The notes: generated by a model not told the origin, from the sequence alone. A DNA stretch of 20,870 nucleotides from an uncultured Mailhella sp. (GCA_944324625.1 CALUWZ010000009.1:1-20870); one strand, 5' to 3'; counted from the stretch's first letter, positions 7,907-16,085 are shown. Numbers and translations: made by a program.

Positions 7907-9628
7907 ATGAGTTTTGGATTTTATGCTCTTTTGGCATTTATTCCCATTCTTATTGCTCTTGTTCTTATGGTTGGCATGCGTTGGCCTTCTACCCGTGCCA
8001 TGCCGATTGCATGGATTTCTGCAGCCGTGCTTGCTTTTGCTGTATGGAATCTTGATATCGTGCGCATTGCCGCTTTGTCCGTTCAGGGCTTTATCACGGC
8101 TTTCGGCGTACTGATTATCGTATTCGGCGCACTGCTTATTTATTATACGCTTCAGACAAGCGGCGCCATGGAAACCATACAGGCAGGCATGCAGAAAATT
8201 ACGCCCGACCGCCGTCTGCAGGCCATTATCATCGGCTTTATGTTCGGCGCTTTTATCGAAGGTGCGGCAGGCTTCGGAACGCCGGCGGCTTTGGCGGCGC
8301 CGCTTCTTATGGGGCTTGGCTTCCCTCCGCTCTGCGCTGCCATTATCTGCCTTGTGTTCAACAGCGTACCCGTAACCTTCGGCGCAGTGGGAACACCCGT
8401 TATCCAAGGGTTCAGCCCCATTCAGAATATGGCATTTGATGTTTTGAAAACTATTAATCCAAGTGCCGTTCCTTTTGATGTTTACAAACACATCGGCGAA
8501 TTTGTAACCCTCATGCATCTGCCCATGCTCATTCTTTTGCCCATCGGCATGCTTGGCTTCATGACGCGCTTCTTCGGCAAAAACAAAAGCTGGTCAGAAG
8601 GTTTTGCGGTTTGGAAATACTGCATTATGGCTTCCGTATGCTTCGGCGTGCCGTACCTCATCATTGCATGGACGCTCGGACCTGAAATTCCGTCCCTCAT
8701 CGGCGGCCTTATCGGCCTTGGCGTATTGGTATATCTTACCAAAAAAGGCGTATGCGTTCCCAAGGACGTATGGCTTTTTGAAGACAGAGATCATTGGGAT
8801 CCCGAATGGTCAGGCGTAATCAGAGCTGAAAACATACATGAATTCAAAGAACACATGAGCCAGCTCAAGGCATGGATGCCCTATATTCTCTGCGGTGTTT
8901 TCCTTGTGCTTACCCGCGTGCCCCAATTCGGCCTCAAAGCCATTATCACCGATCCCATGTTCAATCTCGGCCTGAGCAATATTTTCGGCGTTGAGGGCGT
9001 AAGTTCCTATATTGCCGTTCTGAACCTGCCGGGCACCATTCCGTTTATTTTGGTTTCCGTTATTACCATTTTTATTCACGGCATGCTGAAAGACGATGAA
9101 ATAGGCTCCAAAAAAGTCAGCCGCGCATGGGGCACAGCCATTCAGAAAATGACCGCGCCTACCATTGCCCTGCTTTCCGCTGTTGCCCTTGTTTCCATTT
9201 TCAGAGGAACGGAAGCCACCACTGTGGAAAGCCTTATGTATCACGGCAGAGGCGTTTCCATGCCCTTGGCCATGGCTATCACCATTTCCGAACTTACGGG
9301 CGACGCATGGGCCATGCTTGCTTCCTATATCGGCGGTTTGGGCGCATTTATCACAGGCTCCAATACTGTTTCCGACCTTCTTTTCTCAAACTTCCAGTGG
9401 GATGTTGCCCAAACTCTCGGCTATGACTACTGGCAGAGCATTGTCATTCTTGCGGCTCAAGGCGTCGGCGGTGCCATGGGCAATATGATCTGCGTGCACA
9501 ACGTTGTTTCCGTCTGCGCCGTGCTCGGCATGATCGGCCACGAAGGCGCCATTATCCGCAAGACATTCTGGCCCTTCCTTATTTACGGTATCCCGGCAGG
9601 CATTATCGCCCTTGTTCTTGTTATGTAA
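7907..9628 (+). CDS. lctP: L-lactate permease, LctP family
   Basis: This 573-residue polytopic inner-membrane protein has many long hydrophobic segments, about 12-14, and few charges. It takes up lactate, probably with protons. The conserved LctP core is visible: [20 protein letters not shown], then [15 protein letters not shown], and near the C-terminus [17 protein letters not shown] and [21 protein letters not shown]. Length is normal for LctP/LldP (about 550-570). ATG 7907 is preceded by GGAGGTG at about 10 bases. It lies 252 bases after the lactate dehydrogenase genes on the same strand and ends at a strong terminator. The context supports lactate as substrate; glycolate is a known alternative for some family members. 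Confidence 0.93.
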   Translation: MSFGFYALLAFIPILIALVLMVGMRWPSTRAMPIAWISAAVLAFAVWNLDIVRIAALSVQGFITAFGVLIIVFGALLIYYTLQTSGAMETIQAGMQKITPDRRLQAIIIGFMFGAFIEGAAGFGTPAALAAPLLMGLGFPPLCAAIICLVFNSVPVTFGAVGTPVIQGFSPIQNMAFDVLKTINPSAVPFDVYKHIGEFVTLMHLPMLILLPIGMLGFMTRFFGKNKSWSEGFAVWKYCIMASVCFGVPYLIIAWTLGPEIPSLIGGLIGLGVLVYLTKKGVCVPKDVWLFEDRDHWDPEWSGVIRAENIHEFKEHMSQLKAWMPYILCGVFLVLTRVPQFGLKAIITDPMFNLGLSNIFGVEGVSSYIAVLNLPGTIPFILVSVITIFIHGMLKDDEIGSKKVSRAWGTAIQKMTAPTIALLSAVALVSIFRGTEATTVESLMYHGRGVSMPLAMAITISELTGDAWAMLASYIGGLGAFITGSNTVSDLLFSNFQWDVAQTLGYDYWQSIVILAAQGVGGAMGNMICVHNVVSVCAVLGMIGHEGAIIRKTFWPFLIYGIPAGIIALVLVM

Positions 9629-9655
9629 TGCAGTAAATGCCTGTCGGCAGACAAT

Positions 9656-9686
9656 AAGCCCTTTCATCGGAAAGGGCTTTTTTTTT
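9656..9686 (+). terminator. Intrinsic terminator after lctP
   Basis: A perfect 10-bp stem AAGCCCTTTC / GAAAGGGCTT with loop ATCG is followed by an unbroken T-run to 9686. It ends the lactate operon 27 bases after the lctP stop. Confidence 0.93.
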
Positions 9687-9826
9687 GCTCAGTCATCTGT
9701 TCGGTCTGCGGTTAAAAAAATGCGGAAAAAATGCGCACGGGAAACAGCGTCGATGCTGCCTTCAGGGCGTGCTGCCGCTGTTTCTGCACTGCGGGAGGCG
9801 TGCCTGCGGGGTCAGGCAAGGGCCGC

Positions 9827-9858
9827 AAAAAAATACCCCGCATTGCGGGAATGCGGGG
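9827..9858 (-). terminator. Intrinsic terminator after the first dctP gene
   Basis: A 9-bp stem CCCCGCATT / AATGCGGGG with a 5-base loop is followed on the minus strand by TATTTTTTT. It lies about 50 bases past the dctP stop at 9912 and ends the ureohydrolase-dctP transcript. The 140 bases between this and the lctP terminator show no gene. Confidence 0.88.
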
Positions 9859-9911
9859 CAATCGGGTTGAGTGTTGAGAGCAACCTTTGTTTTGGAGTTT
9901 ATAAATGAACG

Positions 9912-10913
9912 TTATTGCAGTCTGCCTGTTGATTTTGCGTAATTCTTCAAAATTTCGACACCCTTGGCTGTTTCAGGGAATTTTTGGGCTTCTTCGTTCC
10001 AAACTTGTGCGGCGGCTTCGGTGAGTTTCTGGATGTCTTCGTCAGGGAATGTTGTTACTTTGCCTTTGAAAACAGTATCAATGGCTTTAATGCTTTCGTC
10101 CATGCCCCACATATAGTATACGAATTCGGTCATTTGGGCTGCAGCGCTGAAAGCGGCTTTAATGTCGTCGGGGAAGCGTTCCCAAAGACGCTTGTTGATA
10201 AAAAAGCTGTCGACAACAGGGTCAAGAATCGGGGTTACGTTAAGGTACGGCGCAACTTCAAAAAATTTCGTTTCCACGTATTCTGCGGCACTGCCGTAGA
10301 CAACGCCGTCGATTTGGCCAGTGGTCAGGGCAAGATAAATGTCTTCAGGCGGAAGATTTACGCAGTTGATGCCAAGTTTTGTCAAAGCCTTGGCTGTGGC
10401 ACCCACGGCGCGGATATTCATTTTCTTCATGTCTTCCAAAGAATTGATGGGGGTTTTGCTCAGCGTGGTGAAAGGAACAGTATAGGCAGGTCCGAGGTAA
10501 ACAACGCCGTTTCTTGCGTATTCGCTGCTGATGAGTTCACGCAGTCCGCATTTGTCGAAAATATATTTTGCTTCAACGGGGTTGGTCCAGCTCATGGGCA
10601 GGCCTGCTTCCACGGTGCCCATTTTATTTTCCGTAAAATGGTGGCCTGTGCCGTGGCCGATGTCGATCATGCCGCTTTTTACGGATTTCAGGATATTTTC
10701 AGAGCCGACAAGTTCACCGGAGGTGAAAACTTGGATTTCGACTTTGCCTGCAGTAAGTTTTTTTACCTGTTCGGCAAAATATTGGCTGGCAATGGCCGTT
10801 GTCGGGGAATACCATGTTTGCAGTTTCAGCATGTAATCGGCTGCTTGGGCATACTGTGCACCGAACAGAACGGAGGCAGACAGAACAGCGGCTGTAAAGA
10901 ACTTTTTAAACAT
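9912..10913 (-). CDS. dctP: TRAP transporter periplasmic solute-binding protein (DctP family), copy 1
   Basis: This 333-residue exported binding protein catches a substrate in the periplasm for a TRAP permease. A signal peptide is clear: MFKKFF, a hydrophobic core, then QYAQA before ADYMLK. The family core follows, with LTAGKVEIQVFTSGELVG, then a helix with INSLEDMKKMNIRAVG carrying the conserved carboxylate-binding arginine, and a Tyr/Gly-rich GQIDGVVYGSAAEY strand. ATG 10913 has AAGGAG 7 bases upstream; a TTG two codons earlier is less likely. It lies 14 bases after the ureohydrolase and has no membrane subunits of its own; the nearest DctQ-DctM pair is about 2 kb away. It is clearly related to the second dctP at 15043. 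The arginine suggests an organic acid or similar anion as ligand; the identity is unknown. Confidence 0.9.
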   Translation of the reverse strand: MFKKFFTAAVLSASVLFGAQYAQAADYMLKLQTWYSPTTAIASQYFAEQVKKLTAGKVEIQVFTSGELVGSENILKSVKSGMIDIGHGTGHHFTENKMGTVEAGLPMSWTNPVEAKYIFDKCGLRELISSEYARNGVVYLGPAYTVPFTTLSKTPINSLEDMKKMNIRAVGATAKALTKLGINCVNLPPEDIYLALTTGQIDGVVYGSAAEYVETKFFEVAPYLNVTPILDPVVDSFFINKRLWERFPDDIKAAFSAAAQMTEFVYYMWGMDESIKAIDTVFKGKVTTFPDEDIQKLTEAAAQVWNEEAQKFPETAKGVEILKNYAKSTGRLQ

Positions 10914-10927
10914 AATCAATCTCCTTA

Positions 10928-11932
10928 CTATTTGTTATTTTTTTTATTCCATGCAACAAGGCTCATAATTTCAAACATAATGTAGGCAGCAACCTGAGCG
11001 GTTATTTTATTCGGATAATCCTTGGTAGGCATAAGGCAGACAACATCGCCGCCGATGACGTTCTGGCCTTTCAGGCTTCTGAGTATGGCCATGGCATTGT
11101 CCACGCTGAGGCCGCCGCAGCCGGGTTCAAGGTTGGAAACACCCGGAGCAATTGCAGGGTCAAGAACGTCAAGGTCAAAGGTTATGTAAATGGGCTGGCC
11201 GTCCAGACGCTTGTTTATGCGGTCAATGGAATTGTTCAGGCCTATTTTGTCAAATTCCGCTTTGGTCAGAACGTCATAGCCGAGATCAAAGCTGGGCTTG
11301 AGCCAGTCAAGGGTTCTTGTGTGGCCGCGTATGCCGATCTGCACGCTTTTTTCCGGGTCAATATGGCCGTCACGCACGAGATAGCTTCCCCAGTGGGCAG
11401 AGGAACGTTTTGCACCCATAAAGTGTTCGATATTGTGGAATGTATCGGTATGGGCGTCAAAATGCAGAAATGCCGCTTTTCTGCCGCCGGTTATTTTGGA
11501 ATCTTTGCCTGCAATGGACTGAACAATGCCGCCTGTAACGCTGTGGTCGCCGCCCACGGAAACAGGATTGATTTTGCGGCTGTCAAGATTTTTATAAAAA
11601 GCTGCAATGCGGTCAATGCATTTTTCGTTGTCCATGCCTTCGGGAAGGGGAACGTCGCCCAAATCATAAATTTTGCATGTATCCAAAGGAGAAAATTCAA
11701 ATTCATTGTGTACGCGGCGCGCATAGGCAGAAACGTCACGCACGGCTCTGGGGCCCAAATGCTGATCCCTTTCCGTTGTGCCGTTGCCTGAGCTGTGCGG
11801 CACGCCGACCAAGGCTATTTCACAGTCAGAAAGATCCGTTTTGTTCGGGCAGCGGAAAAAAGTTGGAATGCCCCACCAGTAAAGTGCTTCAACAACTCTT
11901 TCTTCATCTGTCATTGTTTGAACATTTGACAT
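10928..11932 (-). CDS. Divergent ureohydrolase-family (arginase/agmatinase fold) enzyme
   Basis: This 334-residue enzyme has a binuclear manganese site of the ureohydrolase fold, which hydrolyses guanidino or formimino groups to urea or formamide. The metal ligands are all present: GGDHS (His130), FDAHTD (Asp159, His161, Asp163) and FDLDVLD (Asp253, Asp255). The region before them aligns with E. coli agmatinase, including SVQIGIR. Two positions depart from known enzymes. The motif after the last ligands is APGVSNLEPGCGG, and where arginase and agmatinase have DVVEV-P with the guanidinium-binding Glu, this protein has DVVCLMP (Cys299). ATG 11932 is preceded by AAAGGAG. dctP follows 14 bases later, so uptake and hydrolysis are probably cotranscribed. 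A taurocyamine-, guanidinoacetate- or other amino-acid-derived substrate is possible, but none is shown. Formiminoglutamase is another family option. Confidence 0.85.
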   Translation of the reverse strand: MSNVQTMTDEERVVEALYWWGIPTFFRCPNKTDLSDCEIALVGVPHSSGNGTTERDQHLGPRAVRDVSAYARRVHNEFEFSPLDTCKIYDLGDVPLPEGMDNEKCIDRIAAFYKNLDSRKINPVSVGGDHSVTGGIVQSIAGKDSKITGGRKAAFLHFDAHTDTFHNIEHFMGAKRSSAHWGSYLVRDGHIDPEKSVQIGIRGHTRTLDWLKPSFDLGYDVLTKAEFDKIGLNNSIDRINKRLDGQPIYITFDLDVLDPAIAPGVSNLEPGCGGLSVDNAMAILRSLKGQNVIGGDVVCLMPTKDYPNKITAQVAAYIMFEIMSLVAWNKKNNK

Positions 11933-11985
11933 AATTGACTCCTTTTGTATCTGTTGATATTTAATACAGTTGATAATATGTTATC

Positions 11986-11995
11986 TGATATATCA
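11986..11995. promoter_or_regulatory. Candidate GntR operator upstream of the ureohydrolase
   Basis: TGATATATCA is a perfect 10-bp palindrome 54 bases before the ureohydrolase start. Further TTGATA half-sites occur at about 11954 and 11970. A minus-strand -10-like TATTAT (11978-11973) lies just downstream, with no clear -35. The same palindrome recurs at the regulator and TRAP promoters. Confidence 0.6.
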
Positions 11996-12011
11996 ATTTA
12001 GTTGTTTTTAA

Positions 12012-12040
12012 TTTTTCTTATACTGAAAGCATAAGAAAAA
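12012..12040. terminator. AT-rich inverted repeat after gntR
   Basis: TTTTTCTTAT / ATAAGAAAAA forms a perfect 10-bp stem with a 9-base loop, 10 bases past the gntR stop. It could end the gntR transcript on the minus strand just ahead of the ureohydrolase operator. The stem is weak because it is almost all A-T. Confidence 0.45.
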
Positions 12041-12049
12041 TCAAGAGGT

Positions 12050-12706
12050 TTAATTAAAATACGTCATCAGGATAAAATCTTTGTTATATTCAAAGTTCCA
12101 GTGCTTGTTTTCAATGGTCTGCTTTATTTTTTCAATATCCTTGTTTTCAATGGCTTCTATGATTTCAAGGTGTTCCGCGCAGGCATCCTGAATCCACTGC
12201 AGGGGAAAATCTTTTTTGGGCAGATCCCACAAACGGCTTTTGATGGGATCAAGAATTCTGTCCACAAATTTATTTTCCGCAACTTTCATGAAAATATTAT
12301 GAAAGTCTTTGTGCAGCTGGTCGTATTCGCGTCTTTTTCCCTCTTCCAGAGCTTTTACCATTTTTTGGTGCAGTTTGCGCATCTGAGCCAAAACAGGTTT
12401 GGTATAGCGGTGCAGGCTGTGGGTTATCATTGCCGTTTCCAAAGTGCCGATGATTTCAAAAAGATACGAAATGTCTTCGATATCCAGCCTGTTCATCACT
12501 ACTTTGCTTCGGGGAAATATGGTCAGAAATCCTTCAGCTTCCAGACGGATAAGCGCATCCCGCAGAGGACTTTGGCTGATCTGCAGATCTTCGCGTATTT
12601 TTTCCAGATCAAGCGCAGCGCCGGGATATAAATTTCCTTCCATTATCTGTTCCCGCAGATAATCATAAACTTGGTCACTTAATTTTTTTGTTACAATTTT
12701 AGCCAT
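12050..12706 (-). CDS. GntR-family transcriptional regulator, FCD (FadR-like) subgroup
   Basis: This 218-residue regulator has an N-terminal winged helix-turn-helix (about 1-70) with LSDQVYDYLREQIMEGNLYPG and a recognition region SQSPLRDALIRLEAEGFL. An all-helical FCD ligand domain follows (about 75-210). Its likely metal or ligand residues are the His in KDFHNIF, the His in EHLEIIEAI and the His in NKHWNF. The start is set at ATG 12706 with GGAGA upstream; a longer frame to 12757 would cross the promoter. FCD regulators bind small organic acids and control their own catabolic genes. It sits among the ureohydrolase and TRAP genes, and a palindrome overlaps its own -10, so it most likely represses the whole cluster and itself. 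The effector is unknown but is probably the transported solute or a product of it. Confidence 0.9.
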   Translation of the reverse strand: MAKIVTKKLSDQVYDYLREQIMEGNLYPGAALDLEKIREDLQISQSPLRDALIRLEAEGFLTIFPRSKVVMNRLDIEDISYLFEIIGTLETAMITHSLHRYTKPVLAQMRKLHQKMVKALEEGKRREYDQLHKDFHNIFMKVAENKFVDRILDPIKSRLWDLPKKDFPLQWIQDACAEHLEIIEAIENKDIEKIKQTIENKHWNFEYNKDFILMTYFN

Positions 12707-12726
12707 ATATGCTTGTCTCCATAAAA

Positions 12727-12757
12727 TTGATATATCAAATATCAATTTGTCTGTCAA
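12727..12757 (-). promoter_or_regulatory. gntR promoter with overlapping operator
   Basis: On the minus strand TTGACA (12757-12752) is followed after 17 bases by TATATC (12734-12729). The -10 lies inside the perfect palindrome TTGATATATCAA (12727-12738), and an extra TTGATA half-site lies beside it. A repressor bound here would shut its own promoter, which is classic autoregulation. Confidence 0.7.
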
Positions 12758-12791
12758 GGAATTTAAAATTGTTTTATGAAAAAATTAAGTA

Positions 12792-12945
12792 TCAAAAATG
12801 GTTATGATAAATTTCAGCTGCGGGCAGCAGTTTTCCGTCAGTGCGGTATGCAGCTGCAAATACATTGTCAAGTTTTCTGCGGCAAAGCCTGTCAGCCGAA
12901 AGCGTTTCGGAGCAGGCGGCTTTCATGGGGCACGGCGTCAGCCAT
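12792..12945 (-). pseudogene. Possible decayed or tiny gene downstream of dctM
   Basis: Fifteen bases after the dctM stop there is a strong ribosome-binding site AGGAG (12955-12951), and 5 bases later an ATG (12945) opening a 17-codon frame MADAVPHESRLLRNAFG. One frame over, an open frame of 44 codons (12926-12792) ends in KLLPAAEIYHNHF. The stretch is GC-richer and more coding-like than the spacers around it. It may be the frameshifted remnant of an operon gene, or a small protein. I do not recognise either product. Confidence 0.25.
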
Positions 12946-12960
12946 AAAAACTCCTGTTTT

Positions 12961-14280
12961 TTATTTGTTGAAAATGACATTCGGAAGCCATGTGACAAGG
13001 CCGGGAAACAGCATAAGGATAAGCAGGAGCAGGGCCTGAATGGCGATAAACGGCACGGCTCCCCAGTAAATGTCCTTGAGGGTGACGCCTTCGGGCGCAA
13101 CAGCCTTCATGTAAAAAAGATTTAATCCGTACGGCGGCGTGATATAAGCCATCTGCATGTTTACGACGAACAATATGCCGAACCATACAGGGTCGTAGCC
13201 GAGTCCGAGGATAATGGGGATATAAATGGGCATGCACATGAACATAATGGCGATGTCATCCATAAACATGCCTAAAATAAAGAAACTCAGCTGAATGACA
13301 AGAATAATCACAAAGGGGTTTGCATCAAGCCCGAGCACAAGGGATTTGATCATGGCGGTAGCGCCGAGGCCGCTGTAAACCTTGCTGAACATCAGGGCAG
13401 CGATGATAATGTAGCCTGCAAAGCCGGAAATGGCAAAAGTCTGTTTGCAGGCTTTTTTGAGCATGTCCACGGTCAGCCTTTTTTGAGCGGCCGCACATAC
13501 CAGCGAACCGGCAGCACCCACGGCGGCGGCTTCCGTCGGGGAAGTGATGCCGAAGAAAATGCAGCCCAAAATGCTGAAAATAAGACCCATGGGCAAAATC
13601 AAGGTTTTGAGTGCTTTTAAGCGCACGTTGAGGGGCAGGATTTCTTCTTTTGGAATGGCAGGCGCAAAATCGGGCTTAATCAGGGCAACTATGCCTATAT
13701 ATACAATATACATAACCGCAAGCATAAGACCGGGAATAATGCCGGCGGCAAAAAGCTTGCCGACTGATGCGCCGCTGATGAAGGAATACATGACCATCAT
13801 CATGCTGGGCGGAATCAAGAAGCCCAGTGCGCCGCCGGCCTGCACAATGCCGACCGCCAGACTTTTGTTGTATTTTTTCTGCAGCATGGCAGGAACGGCG
13901 ATAACTCCCATGGAAAGGACAGTTGCACTGCTGACGCCGAGCATGGCGGCCATGACGGCGCAGATAATAATGGTGCCCATGCCGAGGGCGCCGCGGACAC
14001 GGCCTGACCACATATACATGGTGTCAAACATGTCTTTGGCAATTTTGGATTCGTGGAGAATGAAGCCCATGAAAATAAAAAGCGGCACGGCACTCAGGAT
14101 AATGTTGTTCATAAGGTCGAGGGTTGCAAAGTAGGCAATGTCCATGGCTCCTCCGCCCCATAAAAAGAGCGCAGCCAGCGTGCCTACGGACCCAAGGCAA
14201 TATACGATGGGAAGACCCGTTCCCATAAGAACCAGCATGGAAAGGAACATTAAAGCGGTAATTTCGTAAGCACTCATCAT
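12961..14280 (-). CDS. dctM: TRAP transporter large permease subunit (DctM family)
   Basis: This 439-residue integral membrane protein has about 12 hydrophobic segments and forms the sodium-coupled transport channel of a TRAP system. Typical DctM features are the N-terminal MGTGLPIVYCLG, a GVSSATVLSMGVIAVPAMLQ loop, a GALGFLIPPSMMMVMYSFISGASVG segment and a conserved C-terminal MAYITPPYGLNLFYMK. The length of about 430 is normal. The start ATG at 14280 overlaps the dctQ stop (ATGA) with AGGAG 9 bases upstream, so translation is coupled to dctQ. An upstream extension inside dctQ is open but needless. Both flanking DctP proteins, at 9912 and 15043, could feed it. Solute identity is not given by the sequence. 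Confidence 0.93.
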   Translation of the reverse strand: MMSAYEITALMFLSMLVLMGTGLPIVYCLGSVGTLAALFLWGGGAMDIAYFATLDLMNNIILSAVPLFIFMGFILHESKIAKDMFDTMYMWSGRVRGALGMGTIIICAVMAAMLGVSSATVLSMGVIAVPAMLQKKYNKSLAVGIVQAGGALGFLIPPSMMMVMYSFISGASVGKLFAAGIIPGLMLAVMYIVYIGIVALIKPDFAPAIPKEEILPLNVRLKALKTLILPMGLIFSILGCIFFGITSPTEAAAVGAAGSLVCAAAQKRLTVDMLKKACKQTFAISGFAGYIIIAALMFSKVYSGLGATAMIKSLVLGLDANPFVIILVIQLSFFILGMFMDDIAIMFMCMPIYIPIILGLGYDPVWFGILFVVNMQMAYITPPYGLNLFYMKAVAPEGVTLKDIYWGAVPFIAIQALLLLILMLFPGLVTWLPNVIFNK

Positions 14281-14780
14281 AAGATTTCTTCTCCTGTAAC
14301 TGCAAGCCAAAGATTACGCAGAAATTCTGACAGCGTTTGCAGAACCGTCAGGATAAAGGCAATGGGAATAAGGGCTTTCCAGTGGTAAATGGGCTGTCCC
14401 CATGCGGAAGTGGAAATTTCTTTCATAACCCATGATTCTGCCGCATAAAGGACTGATGTATAAATAAGCACAAAGAAAAACGAAAGGGTAAAGGCATAGG
14501 TCAGGCAGTTGACCACGGCTCGGGTGCGGGGTTTCCAGTGGGAAGAAAAAATATCCACGCCCACCTGAACTTTTTCAAGAATTGAGCAGGGTCCGGCATA
14601 AATCATGTATACGCCGAAAATCATGGTGCTCAGCTCCACCCCCCAAAGCGTGGGTGAGGAAAAGAAATAACGCAGAATAACGTCCAAAAGCATGATTGCC
14701 ACCAAAGGAACTATTATCCACATGGTGCAGTCTGTTATCACGCGGTTTATTTTGTCCAGAAAATGAATGAATTTTACCAT
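14277..14780 (-). CDS. dctQ: TRAP transporter small membrane subunit (DctQ family)
   Basis: This 167-residue protein has four predicted membrane helices (about 18-40, 50-70, 87-110 and 130-160). DctQ proteins pair with DctM and help dock the periplasmic binding protein. Characteristic features are a first helix with MLLDVILRYFF, the LWGVELSTMIFGVYMIYAG segment and a charged VQVGVDIF loop. ATG 14780 has AAGGAG about 8 bases upstream. It overlaps dctM by four bases (ATGA), the usual QM order. A promoter and a twin operator lie within 125 bases upstream. DctQ is a poorly conserved family, so context adds much to the call. Confidence 0.88.
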   Translation of the reverse strand: MVKFIHFLDKINRVITDCTMWIIVPLVAIMLLDVILRYFFSSPTLWGVELSTMIFGVYMIYAGPCSILEKVQVGVDIFSSHWKPRTRAVVNCLTYAFTLSFFFVLIYTSVLYAAESWVMKEISTSAWGQPIYHWKALIPIAFILTVLQTLSEFLRNLWLAVTGEEIL

Positions 14781-14856
14781 GTTTAATCTCCTTTGAAACC
14801 GGAAAATGCGTTTTTATGGTGAAAATCTCCTCTTTTTTTTACATGAAAATATTCAC

Positions 14857-14903
14857 TGATATATCTATAAATATATCATACAAAATTTCAAAAAACATTG
14901 CAA
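14857..14903 (-). promoter_or_regulatory. dctQM promoter with twin operator half-sites
   Basis: On the minus strand TTGCAA (14903-14898) is followed after 17 bases by TATGAT (14880-14875). Just past the start point lie two 8-bp arms, TGATATAT and ATATATCA, separated by 6 bases (14857-14878). The left arm itself begins a 9/10 match to TGATATATCA. A bound repressor would cover the -10 and the start point. Confidence 0.65.
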
Positions 14904-14963
14904 GAAATTTTTTTAAATTTATTTACAGAAATTCAGGATATTATAATTTTGTTATTTAAAATA

Positions 14964-15017
14964 TTGACCTGATAATTCTTTATTGATATATAAGCAAATA
15001 TATTCACTGATATTTAG
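14964..15017 (+). promoter_or_regulatory. Promoter and operator of the second dctP
   Basis: TTGACC (14964-14969) is followed after 17 bases by TATATA (14987-14992). The -10 lies in TGATATATAA (14984-14993), a 9/10 match to the shared palindrome. A further copy of the 14-base string ATATTCACTGATAT, also present near 14849-14862, sits at about 15000-15013. Confidence 0.6.
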
Positions 15018-15042
15018 AAATTCATTCCAAAAGGAGAATTTT

Positions 15043-16056
15043 ATGAAAAAATACAAACTGATACGTAAGTTTAAAAAAATAGCGGCATTGGTGTTTTTGG
15101 GAGCGGCATGTTTTGCGGCGGACGCAGATTTTCTGTATGCAGAACCTCTGGAAATGCGCGCCCAAACATATTACAGCAGCAATATGGCTCTGACGCTGGA
15201 TACGTTTGCGAAAAACGTCAATGAAAAATCAGGCGGAAAGCTGCATATTTCCGTTTATTACTGCGATCAGCTGGTCAGTACGCCCAATATGCTCAAGGGC
15301 ATAAAAAACGGTATGATTCCCATAGGCAACATTATTGCCCACATGTATCCGGAAATAAAGGCAGGCCGCATTCTTTCCGCAGCGCCCTTTGCCACTTCAT
15401 CCGTGGAAGAGGCCATAGAGCTTTTTGACAAGGGCGGACTGGAAGCTTTTGCCGAAAGGCAGTTTGAAAAACAGGGCTTGGTGTATTTGAGTTCCGCATG
15501 GGCTGCTCCGTATCATCTTCTTTCAAAAAAACCCGTCAACTCTTTGGATGATCTCAGAAAAATGCGTGTCCGCGCGTTGGGAATGACGGCAGAAATGCTG
15601 AAAATTCTTGGGGTTACCTGCGTGGACATTCCTCCGGAATCGCTGTACATAGCGCTGCGCGATGATATTATTGACGTTGTGGTTTACGGTGCCGCCAATG
15701 ACTACGTTCAGTTTAATCTTAATGAAGTGGCAAAATGGTACAACACTACCCCGCTTGTCATTCCGGTTGTAGACTGTTTGGTTATTTCCAAGGACGTATG
15801 GGATACGCTCAGCCCCGATCTGCAGAAACTGCTCAAACAGGAAGCAAAAGCCGTAAGCAGGCTTTGGTATGATGAAACTACCAAGAACGAAGAAGAATTC
15901 TGCAAAACCGTTTTTAAAGACACGCTGTGCGAGTTTCCTGCCGAAGACGTGGAAAAACTGCGTCAGGCCGCCTATGCCGTGTGGGAAGCGGAAATGCTCA
16001 AGGATGAAGAATCCAAGGAAGCCGTTATGCTGATTAAAAAATTTCTGAATAAATAA
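15043..16056 (+). CDS. dctP: TRAP transporter periplasmic solute-binding protein (DctP family), copy 2
   Basis: This 337-residue binding protein is divergent from dctQM. A basic start (MKKYKLIRKFKKI), a hydrophobic stretch and a likely cleavage after FLYA give an exported protein. The core resembles copy 1 throughout, with paired segments such as KPVNSLDDLRKMRVRALG (conserved binding arginine), CVDIPPESLYIAL and IIDVVVYGAANDYVQF. ATG 15043 has AAAAGGAG upstream; the frame is open 20 codons earlier but that part covers the operator. Being next to dctQM and under the same palindromes, this is the best candidate as their standard partner. Ligand is unknown; it probably carries a carboxylate, as the conserved arginine suggests. 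It is not a tandem duplicate, as many residues differ. Confidence 0.9.
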   Translation: MKKYKLIRKFKKIAALVFLGAACFAADADFLYAEPLEMRAQTYYSSNMALTLDTFAKNVNEKSGGKLHISVYYCDQLVSTPNMLKGIKNGMIPIGNIIAHMYPEIKAGRILSAAPFATSSVEEAIELFDKGGLEAFAERQFEKQGLVYLSSAWAAPYHLLSKKPVNSLDDLRKMRVRALGMTAEMLKILGVTCVDIPPESLYIALRDDIIDVVVYGAANDYVQFNLNEVAKWYNTTPLVIPVVDCLVISKDVWDTLSPDLQKLLKQEAKAVSRLWYDETTKNEEEFCKTVFKDTLCEFPAEDVEKLRQAAYAVWEAEMLKDEESKEAVMLIKKFLNK

Positions 16057-16085
16057 AATCCTCCTCAAACTGACCCCATAAAAAG

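Noticed and set aside
9984-10985. A 333-codon open frame opposite the first dctP
   Set aside because: The minus strand encodes a complete DctP with signal peptide, ribosome-binding site and terminator. The plus frame has no promoter and no recognisable domain.
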